From Pseudomonadota bacterium (GTDB taxonomy: Bacteria; Pseudomonadota; Gammaproteobacteria; Burkholderiales; Burkholderiaceae_B): a DNA stretch of 5,676 nt. Each line of letters opens with the position of its first letter. Positions within the stretch are counted from its first letter, which is position 1. Below the pieces are notes generated by a model, which was not told the origin of the DNA, ran no database searches, and saw only the letters and a list, made by a program, of their open reading frames with translations. The DNA lies in assembly GCA_023432075.1 (NCBI GenBank), contig JAEYVD010000482.1, forward strand, positions 1 through 5,676, read 5' to 3'. Shown here one piece after another: positions 1 to 5,608 of the stretch. Position numbers and translations under genes: made by a program.

Positions 1-185
1 GCCGCCCAAACGGCCTTGAGTGAGCCCCGCTTCGACAAATCGAAGTGAAGACCGCCCAAGGTGATGCGGACCAGGCTATTGCGCTGTAGCTGGCAGGACG
101 AAAAGCGTTTCCACACAGCCTCGACCCTTTGCAACCATTCATTGCGCAATCGCACGACAGGCAGAAATCGGAATACAGCGGTCAC
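1..185 (-). CDS. Possible 5' part of an unidentified gene, running off the left edge
   Basis: On the minus strand one frame is open from an in-frame TGA at 213-215 to the window edge. The first plausible start is GTG at 185-183; there is no ATG in this frame and no convincing ribosome binding site, only an A-rich stretch just upstream. The predicted peptide contains segments such as LRNEWLQRVEAVWKRF and LVRITLGGLHFDLSKRG, which look like an ordinary soluble protein. Third codon positions in the later half are about three-quarters G or C, as expected for a coding frame in DNA of this composition. I do not recognise the family. It would lie downstream of the PLD-like gene on the same strand, separated by about 100 bp that include a hairpin. 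It could also be a chance open frame or a gene remnant, because only about 60 codons are visible. Confidence 0.3.
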   Translation of the reverse strand, partial: MTAVFRFLPVVRLRNEWLQRVEAVWKRFSSCQLQRNSLVRITLGGLHFDLSKRGSLKAVWA

Positions 186-247
186 TTGACGTTGTTTTTT
201 TCTGGTCGGTATTCACGACCGTCAATATTCAAAAATCGCAGGAGCGG

Positions 248-281
248 CGGCTGGGGCCAGTTGTGGGAACCGCCCCAGCCG
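248..281 (-). terminator. Hairpin downstream of the PLD-like gene, probable rho-independent-type terminator
   Basis: A perfect 10-bp inverted repeat, CGGCTGGGGC at 248-257 and GCCCCAGCCG at 272-281, encloses a 14-nt loop. On the minus strand it begins 7 nt after the TAG stop of the PLD-like gene (289-291), the right place for a terminator. The run of five T residues on that strand (AAAAA at about 233-237 on the plus strand) lies roughly 10 nt beyond the stem, further than in a canonical intrinsic terminator. It may therefore be inefficient or act mainly as a 3' stabilising hairpin. Confidence 0.5.
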
Positions 282-288
282 AGCCGTG

Positions 289-1599
289 CTACGCCGATGG
301 AGGTCGGTAGCACGGATCGGCCTCGAGCAAGTTGAAGCGCGCGCAATCGAGGTCGTTCTTGTTGAACAGCGGGGCGAAACTCGTTTCGAGCATGATGCTT
401 TCGAATGACAGGTGCAGCGCGCCGTGTTTCGCGAGGCTTTTCAGGCCGCTCTTGATGTCGGAGCCTGGCTTAACTAGCCGCTTGGCCAGAATGACGGGCG
501 GGTACATCGTTAGCAGGCCCTCAATAGTTGTCTTCACGTACTTCTTCGAAAGCGAAATGTCCATCGCCTCACGGATGCGAGCGCCGAATTCACGGACCAG
601 TGTCTCATCCGATTCGGGGGGGCAGGTGGTGGTGGCGGTATGCCGCGCAGCCTCGCTCATCGCACGCAGGAACGCGGGCAGGCGCGGCAGCGTTGGATTG
701 ACCGACCATGTTTCGTGCTGGTCGAGAAATTCCGGGAATTCGCCCGAGTTCAACACTGCATACAACGCATGCCTCGCCGCGTCGGTGATCTCGAACGGGG
801 GAGGCAGCTCGGCTCGGCCGGTTCGCTCGACCGCGACCTTCGTATAGTGCGCTTCCTGCGCGCCCCCTTCGACCACCTCGTCGATATGCAGCCAGAAGGG
901 GCGGCAGCGTTTGTCCGGGCGCCCGTCGCTGCTTGGCGTCCAGCAGAGAATCCAGCGGTCAGGCCGCACCATATCGGATTCGAGGAACGACAGTGAGTTG
1001 TGAACCGTCCCGGGCGAGACGATCTGATCGGTGTAAGCGATGTCGCCGAGCACCCAGCAAACGTAAATTTCATCGGCGGACACCGGTCGGTAAGCGTCCA
1101 ATTCCGTGGTCCGCGCATCGTTGCGAATTACACCCTGCTTGATCGCTCGATCCCAAAGCGCCCGCAGTTCAGCGAGGCGCGCGAGTTTAGCCGAAGTGGT
1201 CGGATAGGCCATGGCTGCCTGCCGTCGGTAATCATCCAGCCGTGCGCGCAACTCGAGTAGAGTCCGCGCATCATCGACGAGGAACCCGGCTTCTTGTAGC
1301 CCTTCGGCGCTCAGGCCGTTAGACGTCAGATTGAAGCTGCCGACCGCCGCACTGCGCTCTCCGAGGTAAATCTTGGCATGCAAGTTGTCGAGGAAATGGA
1401 CGTGTTCCCAGCCGATCGTCTCGGCGATCTCGACGACCGCGGCAGGGTTTGTCCCGACAGTCGGAGATAGCACGATGTCTTGGAGCTTCTCGGGAACGAT
1501 ATAGGCTTTCCAATCGATGCCGACGTAGGCGACTGCAATCTGGCTCGGTGAAATCTCACGCAGCCCGCGCTGAATGTCGCTGCCGTGAATGAACTTCAT
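289..1599 (-). CDS. Phospholipase D-like (HKD-motif) protein, possible nuclease
   Basis: 436 aa. The N-terminal part carries one PLD-type active site: H74-x-K76 in LHAKIYLG, then the GSFN motif (G87, S88, N90) in AAVGSFNLTSNGL, and an acidic residue E103 in the spot where PLD-like nucleases often have one. The family includes phosphodiesterases acting on phospholipids or nucleic acids. Members with a single motif, such as the Nuc endonuclease and the BfiI restriction enzyme, act as dimers, so a DNA-cleaving dimer is a reasonable inference. There is no signal peptide or membrane segment, so it should be cytosolic. Residues about 110-170 are helical and charged. Residues about 178-245 look beta-rich with many Trp (IYVCWVLGD, RWILCWTP), and the remainder is mixed. 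I do not recognise this C-terminal module. The start at 1599 gives the natural PLD N-terminus (MKFIHGSDI), with a modest AAGG about 10 nt upstream. A hairpin follows the TAG stop. The neighbours do not reveal a partner; a defence or restriction role is possible but unproven. Confidence 0.85.
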   Translation of the reverse strand: MKFIHGSDIQRGLREISPSQIAVAYVGIDWKAYIVPEKLQDIVLSPTVGTNPAAVVEIAETIGWEHVHFLDNLHAKIYLGERSAAVGSFNLTSNGLSAEGLQEAGFLVDDARTLLELRARLDDYRRQAAMAYPTTSAKLARLAELRALWDRAIKQGVIRNDARTTELDAYRPVSADEIYVCWVLGDIAYTDQIVSPGTVHNSLSFLESDMVRPDRWILCWTPSSDGRPDKRCRPFWLHIDEVVEGGAQEAHYTKVAVERTGRAELPPPFEITDAARHALYAVLNSGEFPEFLDQHETWSVNPTLPRLPAFLRAMSEAARHTATTTCPPESDETLVREFGARIREAMDISLSKKYVKTTIEGLLTMYPPVILAKRLVKPGSDIKSGLKSLAKHGALHLSFESIMLETSFAPLFNKNDLDCARFNLLEADPCYRPPSA

Positions 1600-1709
1600 A
1601 GTTTTGGGACCTTGTATGGCTCAGTATGTTGTCGTGGTGATCTCGATGGGCCTGTCGCCGATCGTATTTTGCATGCGACACGTTCGGGGGGCGACCTCGC
1701 GAGCTCGAT

Positions 1710-1741
1710 GCCGTCAGCGACCCTGAAGCTGGGCTGACGGC
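1710..1741. repeat. Inverted repeat, 9-bp arms
   Basis: GCCGTCAGC at 1710-1718 pairs perfectly with GCTGACGGC at 1733-1741 around a 14-nt loop. No T-run follows on either strand, so it is not a standard intrinsic terminator. It lies about 110 bp upstream of the PLD-like gene, so it could be an operator or a hairpin in the gene's leader, or a relic of a mobile element end. A match this good in 5.7 kb can occur by chance. Confidence 0.6.
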
Positions 1742-1845
1742 GTGCAATGCGACCGACACCATACCTCACTAGTGTGCCGTTCCCAACCGCAGGGAGAGAC
1801 TGCAACTTGAGATGTCGAATGGGTGGCCGCCTTGGGATCGCTGCT

Positions 1846-1859
1846 GACATTCGAATGTC
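1846..1859. repeat. Perfect 14-bp palindrome
   Basis: GACATTCGAATGTC reads identically on both strands. A related partial sequence, GATGTCGAATG, lies 25-36 bp to its left at about 1811-1821. A spacer-free palindrome of this length is a typical form for a dimeric repressor site, but no dedicated regulator gene sits next to it and chance is not excluded. Confidence 0.6.
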
Positions 1860-2029
1860 GGAGCGAGTTGTCCGGTGGACGACTCATCATGGCCGGTTGC
1901 GGCCGTTGATTAACGTCCGCATCCGGCCCGATGGACTCGATGCCACCTCTGAAGGGAAAACTGGTGAGCCGTGCCCGATGCTCGCTGTCTGGAAACGCCA
2001 AACCGCTCAGATTCGGCGGACTGCGCCGA

Positions 2030-2875
2030 TCACTTGGGAGCGACAGTGCCCATCAACCCCAAATCCCCAAACACCGAGCGCACGATCTTCATGCGCGCAG
2101 CGGCATCCTGTTTTTTCTTGACGTCCACGTTAAGCGCGAAATAGAAAACCTTGCCCTCGCGCTCCAGGTAGCCCACCAGCCATCCCGTCTGCTGCGCACC
2201 AGGTTCGCCTAGTCCGGCCCAACCCGTCTTGCCGCTCAGACGGTAGTCAGGCGTCTCTTCCAGGACGAGGATGTCCTTGGTCATCTGCACCGTCCGCTCG
2301 CACAGGCCGAATTGATTGACATAGAACCGGCGCAGGAATTCCACCTGCTCGTTCGCGGAGATTCTGAGCCCACCGGTTAGCCAGAATTTGTCTATGCCAC
2401 CCGAAATGTCGCGATTTCCGTAGTTGAAACGGTCGACATAAGCCTGCATACGTTCGGCGCCGATGCGCCTGGCGATTTCCTGGTAATACCAGACGGCGGA
2501 GTTCTGTAGCGCCGATTCAAGCGTATGGTTTTGCGCCCATGCCGCCGGCCACCATGGCTGGCGAGGGTTGCGCTTGCTGTCCCACGCGATTTCGAAGTCT
2601 TTGCCTTTCGCTACGCCTGTTTCCAGCGCAATAAGCGAGTTGGGAATCTTGTAGGTGGATGCGGGCAGATACCGCTTGTCGGCCCTGGCCTCGTCGTAGC
2701 GCTGAAACGCGCCGGTCTGTCCATCAAGCAGGACGAACGTGCCCTCAACTTGTTCCTCCCGGAATCTCGCGCCGATATCGACCTGCGGTAATTCGGCGTG
2801 CGCGCCCGCGGACGCGAGCAACGTCATCAGCAGCGGCAAGGCGGCTTTGGCAAACCGACGAAATTTTGAATTCAT
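2030..2875 (-). CDS. blaOXA: Class D (OXA-type) serine beta-lactamase
   Basis: 281 aa, the usual length for the family. It hydrolyses beta-lactam antibiotics in the periplasm through an acyl-enzyme on the active-site serine. Residues 1-27 form a signal peptide: basic start (NSKFRRFAK), hydrophobic core, and an AHA cleavage site before E28. All class D motifs are present: S73-T-Y-K76 (catalytic Ser and the Lys that is normally carboxylated), S126-A-V (the S-x-V motif), Y152-G-N, W165 (the Trp that supports the carboxylated Lys), and K216-T-G-W. The first motif is STYK, as in the chromosomal OXA-50 type, rather than the commoner STFK. The protein is unlike OXA-114 of Achromobacter as I recall it. 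The start at 2875 is chosen because GGAG lies 5 nt upstream and it gives a proper signal peptide; an ATG at 2944 would add 23 residues that spoil it. It looks intact. Spectrum and whether it is expressed cannot be read from sequence. Confidence 0.95.
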   Translation of the reverse strand: MNSKFRRFAKAALPLLMTLLASAGAHAELPQVDIGARFREEQVEGTFVLLDGQTGAFQRYDEARADKRYLPASTYKIPNSLIALETGVAKGKDFEIAWDSKRNPRQPWWPAAWAQNHTLESALQNSAVWYYQEIARRIGAERMQAYVDRFNYGNRDISGGIDKFWLTGGLRISANEQVEFLRRFYVNQFGLCERTVQMTKDILVLEETPDYRLSGKTGWAGLGEPGAQQTGWLVGYLEREGKVFYFALNVDVKKKQDAAARMKIVRSVFGDLGLMGTVAPK

Positions 2876-2892
2876 GTTATCTCCGTGATTGT

Positions 2893-2911
2893 CATGCGGC
2901 ATGCATGCGGC
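2893..2911. repeat. Tandem 8-bp direct repeat, 11-bp period
   Basis: CATGCGGC occurs at 2893-2900 and again at 2904-2911, one helical turn apart, and a 10-bp palindrome GCATGCATGC (2899-2908) spans the junction. This falls at or just after the predicted blaOXA transcription start, inside the divergent blaOXA/533-aa gene spacer. Such spacing suits two protein subunits bound to the same DNA face, so an operator is possible. Confidence 0.4.
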
Positions 2912-2915
2912 CGCC

Positions 2916-2944
2916 AGAATATGCGTGGGGTTGGTGAGCGCCAA
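2916..2944 (-). promoter_or_regulatory. Predicted blaOXA promoter
   Basis: On the minus strand TTGGCG (2944-2939) and TATTCT (2921-2916) are 17 bp apart, each matching four of six bases of the sigma70 consensus. Transcription would start near 2909 and leave a leader of about 33 nt before the ATG at 2875, with GGAG correctly placed. The match is moderate, suggesting low basal expression. Confidence 0.4.
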
Positions 2945-2976
2945 TCAAGGTGCCGTAACGCCTGTAACATGGCGGC

Positions 2977-4578
2977 ATGATTCAGAACATCCAAATCGAT
3001 TTGGACCGTCCACTGCTTGTGGACGGCAAGCCTGCGCGGAATCAGTCGGTTTGGCTGCTGCTAAGGGTCTGGTACGCGCAGCAGACCGGTGAGGGGGCTG
3101 TGCCCGGGTCGTCATTGCAGGCCCGATATCCGGGGAACGCCAACTTGCGCATGTTTGTTTCCCGCGCGTTTCGGGATTTCGCGGCGTGGGGCGTGGAGGT
3201 GGGGTGGGGAAGCGCCATTGACCTGCCGCCTGCGCTGCTCAACGCGTCACGGCGCAGCCAGGGACCCTTCTGGATGACGCAAGCGCAGGCAGATAGGGTG
3301 CGGTGCCGCCACGGTGCGGCCCCGGCAAGCCTGGACCTCGTTGCGAACTTTCTCGGATTGAGCGGGCAGGCGCCTCCGCGCGCAGATCTGCTGCAATACG
3401 TGACCCAGGAGGGGGATTACTGGAATCACCTGACCCAGGCCATGCGGCTGGCGCGAGATGGAATGGGGACGACGGGTATGAGTTGGGCGGCGAGTTATCG
3501 GGCCGCCGACCGAACGGCGCTGGACGATTTTCAGCGAGCATTGGCCATACTGAAAGAGAGTCTGGCATGGCGTCGTCACGGTAACGTGAGGCGCAGCGAG
3601 GCGGCGTTAAACCGGCTGGGAAAGATCCTCCAGTCGGATGCCGTCGGCCCCTCCATGCCGACCTTGTCGGCAATGGCGTCGGTTGCCACAGCCTGGAATA
3701 GCTATGCGCGCGGGGATATCAGGCAATCTCATGCCGGGCTGGACCGTCTGGCGGCGGACCAGTTTCTGGCGCCGGTCATTCGCTACAACCCACGCGTGCG
3801 ATTTGAATATCTGAATCTGCGTGCGCTGCTGCACAAAGGGAGCGCTCTTGAAGACAAAAGCGCGGATCGAGTCTGGAGAATGAACGAGGCTGAGAAGGCG
3901 ATTAGCGCCTTGTCGGAAGCCCTGCAGGCCGCGTACGAGGCGGACTCTGTCGAGGCGGCCCAGGATGTGGCGGCAAACATCGGATGGACGTTGTGGTTGT
4001 TCTGGCAGCAGCGATTGCTGGCTGTCATCAACGACCAGGACGTTCATTCGGTACAAGGAACTTCGCTACGCTGGCTGGGGCTGTCGGAATGGATATGCGA
4101 CCGCTTCGGCGTTGGCGGCAGTTCTGCCTGGAATACGGTATTCGCGCTGCGCATCGCGCGTGGCGGTTGCGACGACAGAAGCGGGGACGTGAAGCGCTTT
4201 CAATCGCAATCGCCCCTTCCGGTAGAAAAAATGCTGGAGGCGGTCAAGCCGTTTGAAGCCGCCTTCTCGCGCGCCAAGGGCTACGCAGACTGGTCGAATG
4301 TCGCGGCCTTTACGCTTGAGGAAAATGATGCGGGCCGGGTTTTCTACGGGGCTCATCAAGTGGCCAATCTGCTGCTTGAATTCGTCTGGTTTCGCACGCA
4401 CAGCAAGGGACTGAGTCGTGAAGTGTTTGCGGCGGTGGAGCGGCTGGCACACGTCGTCCAAGGGTTGGGTCCCGGCCAACGGCGCTTTTTCAGGGAAAGC
4501 CTCAAGGCCTTGCCGGAGCCGCTGCAGATCGCCGCAAAGGATGCAACGGCTTCGCGCAACGGCAAGAAGCCGGCGTGA
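2977..4578 (+). CDS. Unknown 533-aa protein: possible N-terminal winged helix plus TPR-like helical repeats
   Basis: I do not recognise a named family. There is no signal peptide or transmembrane segment, so it is probably cytosolic. Residues 1-80 run strand (IQIDLDRPLLVDGKP), helix (SVWLLLRVWYAQQ), then a helix starting NLRMFVSRAFRDF and the short turn WGVEVGWG. This order recalls the winged helix at the N-terminus of SARP-like transcription regulators, in which an NLR..LSRLRR-type helix contacts DNA; this is a structural guess. From about residue 182 onward the protein is almost wholly amphipathic helices (LDDFQRALAILKESL, AEKAISALSEALQAAYE), as in TPR-like repeats that bind protein or peptide partners. 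No catalytic motif is visible. The gene is divergent from blaOXA across 101 bp and converges on the LysR gene with 15 bp between stops. The ATG at 2977 has no clear Shine-Dalgarno sequence; a 3-codon frame and a coding hairpin surround it. The frame is intact and its coding potential is good. Confidence 0.8.
   Translation: MIQNIQIDLDRPLLVDGKPARNQSVWLLLRVWYAQQTGEGAVPGSSLQARYPGNANLRMFVSRAFRDFAAWGVEVGWGSAIDLPPALLNASRRSQGPFWMTQAQADRVRCRHGAAPASLDLVANFLGLSGQAPPRADLLQYVTQEGDYWNHLTQAMRLARDGMGTTGMSWAASYRAADRTALDDFQRALAILKESLAWRRHGNVRRSEAALNRLGKILQSDAVGPSMPTLSAMASVATAWNSYARGDIRQSHAGLDRLAADQFLAPVIRYNPRVRFEYLNLRALLHKGSALEDKSADRVWRMNEAEKAISALSEALQAAYEADSVEAAQDVAANIGWTLWLFWQQRLLAVINDQDVHSVQGTSLRWLGLSEWICDRFGVGGSSAWNTVFALRIARGGCDDRSGDVKRFQSQSPLPVEKMLEAVKPFEAAFSRAKGYADWSNVAAFTLEENDAGRVFYGAHQVANLLLEFVWFRTHSKGLSREVFAAVERLAHVVQGLGPGQRRFFRESLKALPEPLQIAAKDATASRNGKKPA
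3006..3026. repeat. Hairpin in the first codons of the 533-aa gene
   Basis: CCGTCCAC (3006-3013) and GTGGACGG (3019-3026) form a perfect 8-bp GC-rich stem with a 5-nt loop, starting 29 nt after the ATG. In mRNA it would sit at the edge of the initiating ribosome's footprint and could lower translation. It may also be a chance consequence of the codons for DRPLLVDG. Confidence 0.5.
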
Positions 4579-4593
4579 TTGGCGTTCCCCGCC

Positions 4594-5460
4594 TTACTCC
4601 TCGCGCAGGCACCCCAGAAATGCCGCCGTCAAACTCGACTCGGCCTGTTGCTGCGCGGCAAGGATATAGCGCGAGAATACGATCGTCGGCGAAAACGGCA
4701 AGCTGGTGACGCCGGGAATCTTCAAGGTTCGCATCACAAGCGGATTGATCACGCTTACCCCAAGGCCCATCGCCACCATGCGGCAGATCGTGGCCGCGTA
4801 GGGCGTATCCAGGATGAGCTTGCGGCGATCGGGAACAAATGCGGCATCAATCGCAGCGCGGGTGCCGTCGCCCTGGGTAAGCGAGACAAACGGCTCATCA
4901 ACAAGGTCCCCGGCATTTACCCGCCGCTTGCGCGCGAGGCGATGCCCATTGGGAACGATGCACACCCCTTCATCCTCCGCCCAGAGGTTGACGGCGACAC
5001 CGGGCGTATCAGCTAGATACGAGACCAGGCCCACGTCGCAATAGCGCGTTGCGGTCCATTTGGCGACCATGGGTGAGTCGCCCGTGTGAATCGAGACCGG
5101 CACGTCGGGGTAGTGCTGCCGGAACTTGCGCATCACTTCCGGCATGACGCTCATCGCAATGGAGGGCACGGCGCCAATACGCAGCGTGCCGGGGCCCACT
5201 TGGCGAATCAGGCGGGCGGCGTCGGCCAGCGCATCCATGCCGAGAAACGCGCGTTGCACCTCCCGGTAGAACGCTTCCGCTTCCGGCGTGGGAATCAATC
5301 CGCCCGGCCGGCGTTCAAACAGTCGAAATCCCGTCGCGGTTTCCAGTTGCCCGATAACCCGGCTGATATTGGACTGCGAGGTGTGGAGTTCACCCGCAGC
5401 CAGCGTCATGGAACGCGTCAGCATCACCACGCGAAATGTCTCGATGTGTTTGAACTTCAT
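4594..5460 (-). CDS. LysR-family transcriptional regulator
   Basis: 288 aa, close to the usual LysR length of about 300. Residues 1-60 are the winged helix-turn-helix: FKHIETFRVVMLTRSMTLAAGELHTSQSNISRVIGQLE, with the conserved A21-A22, S28-Q29-S30 and S33 pattern, then the FERRPGGLIPTPEAE wing. The effector-binding domain follows from about residue 90 (GTLRIGAVPS) and includes the GLGVSVINP motif at about 232-240, typical of this fold. No signal or membrane segment is present. LysR proteins usually activate a divergent target when a small metabolite binds. Here the obvious target is the gene starting at 5609 across a 148-bp spacer, and self-repression is likely. The start at 5460 has GGGGGA about 8 nt upstream. 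The effector cannot be told from sequence. The 3' end converges on the 533-aa gene without room for a separate terminator. Confidence 0.95.
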   Translation of the reverse strand: MKFKHIETFRVVMLTRSMTLAAGELHTSQSNISRVIGQLETATGFRLFERRPGGLIPTPEAEAFYREVQRAFLGMDALADAARLIRQVGPGTLRIGAVPSIAMSVMPEVMRKFRQHYPDVPVSIHTGDSPMVAKWTATRYCDVGLVSYLADTPGVAVNLWAEDEGVCIVPNGHRLARKRRVNAGDLVDEPFVSLTQGDGTRAAIDAAFVPDRRKLILDTPYAATICRMVAMGLGVSVINPLVMRTLKIPGVTSLPFSPTIVFSRYILAAQQQAESSLTAAFLGCLREE

Positions 5461-5487
5461 CTGTGAATTCCCCCGTATCTGAGTCGC

Positions 5488-5493
5488 AGCATA
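5488..5493 (-). promoter_or_regulatory. Possible extended -10 element for the LysR gene
   Basis: On the minus strand TGaTATGCT, with TATGCT at 5493-5488, is an extended -10 type box. A start near 5481 would give a leader of about 20 nt before the ATG at 5460. There is no good -35 box, which fits a weak autoregulated promoter. Confidence 0.3.
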
Positions 5494-5521
5494 TCAAAAC
5501 TGCATGCGTAAGCCTAATACT

Positions 5522-5531
5522 GTCATTTGAC
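5522..5531. promoter_or_regulatory. Candidate LysR-type operator half-sites over the -35 box
   Basis: GTCA-TT-TGAC is a perfect inverted repeat with a 2-nt spacer. Flanking it, TAC (5518-5520) and GTA (5532-5534) are spaced 11 nt apart. It overlaps the -35 box of the gene at 5609. It is a plausible LysR site, but it is not the textbook T-N11-A form with matched arms. Confidence 0.35.
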
Positions 5532-5555
5532 GTAATGTCGGTCGATTTCCATACT
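5527..5555 (+). promoter_or_regulatory. Sigma70-type promoter for the gene at 5609
   Basis: TTGACG (5527-5532, five of six consensus bases) is separated by exactly 17 bp from CATACT (5550-5555, four of six). Transcription would start near 5562, giving a leader of about 47 nt to the ATG at 5609. The small inverted repeat over the -35 box suggests control by the divergent LysR protein. Confidence 0.5.
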
Positions 5556-5608
5556 CCAGCCATACATCGGATCGGGCGCCTTGCACGGGCAACAGGAGCA
5601 GGAAGATC

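Larger units (their letters stand above)
1600..2029. other. 430-bp intergenic stretch with inverted repeats and no convincing gene
   Basis: This separates the start of the PLD-like gene from the stop of blaOXA, both on the minus strand. Short open frames cross it on both strands. Their peptides are rich in Arg, Pro and Ser with no recognisable motif, and none has a good ribosome binding site. It contains an inverted repeat at 1710-1741 and a perfect palindrome at 1846-1859. The stretch around 1840-1925 resembles the degenerate repeated intergenic sequences common in large proteobacterial genomes; that is an impression, not a match. The promoter of the PLD-like gene should lie near 1600-1680, but I could not identify good -35 and -10 boxes. 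Confidence 0.5.

Noticed and set aside
1..48. Plus-strand frame ending at TGA 46-48, as the tail of a gene from the left.
   Set aside because: Only 15 codons are visible, and it is antisense to a longer open frame with coding-like codon use.
181..190. GTCACTTGAC, similar to the GTCATTTGAC inverted repeat at 5522-5531, as a shared regulator site.
   Set aside because: Four-base arms are too short to exclude chance, and the two sites have no common context.
204..220. GGTCG/CGACC inverted repeat at 204-220 as a terminator.
   Set aside because: The stem is only 5 bp and the poly-T precedes it on the plus strand, the wrong order for a terminator.
129..335. Plus-strand 68-codon frame.
   Set aside because: It is not protein-like, covers a hairpin and a poly-T run, and overlaps the end of the PLD-like gene.
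332..1260. Plus-strand frames opposite the PLD-like gene.
   Set aside because: They are antisense shadows of a gene with a clear HKD active site.
281..1974. 9-bp direct repeat GAGCCGTGC at 281-289 and 1966-1974, flanking the PLD-like gene like a target-site duplication.
   Set aside because: Dozens of chance 9-mer pairs are expected in a window this size, and no transposase or terminal inverted repeats accompany it.
1556..2001. Several short minus-strand frames and a plus-strand frame across the intergenic region.
   Set aside because: Arg/Pro/Ser-rich low-complexity peptides, no ribosome binding site and no recognisable motif.
2876..2944. Longer blaOXA start at ATG 2944.
   Set aside because: It would put 23 polar residues ahead of the signal peptide, while the ATG at 2875 has a good ribosome binding site.
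4579..4593. GGCG-TTCCC-CGCC between the two convergent stops as a bidirectional terminator.
   Set aside because: The 4-bp stem is too weak, and no T-run follows on either side.
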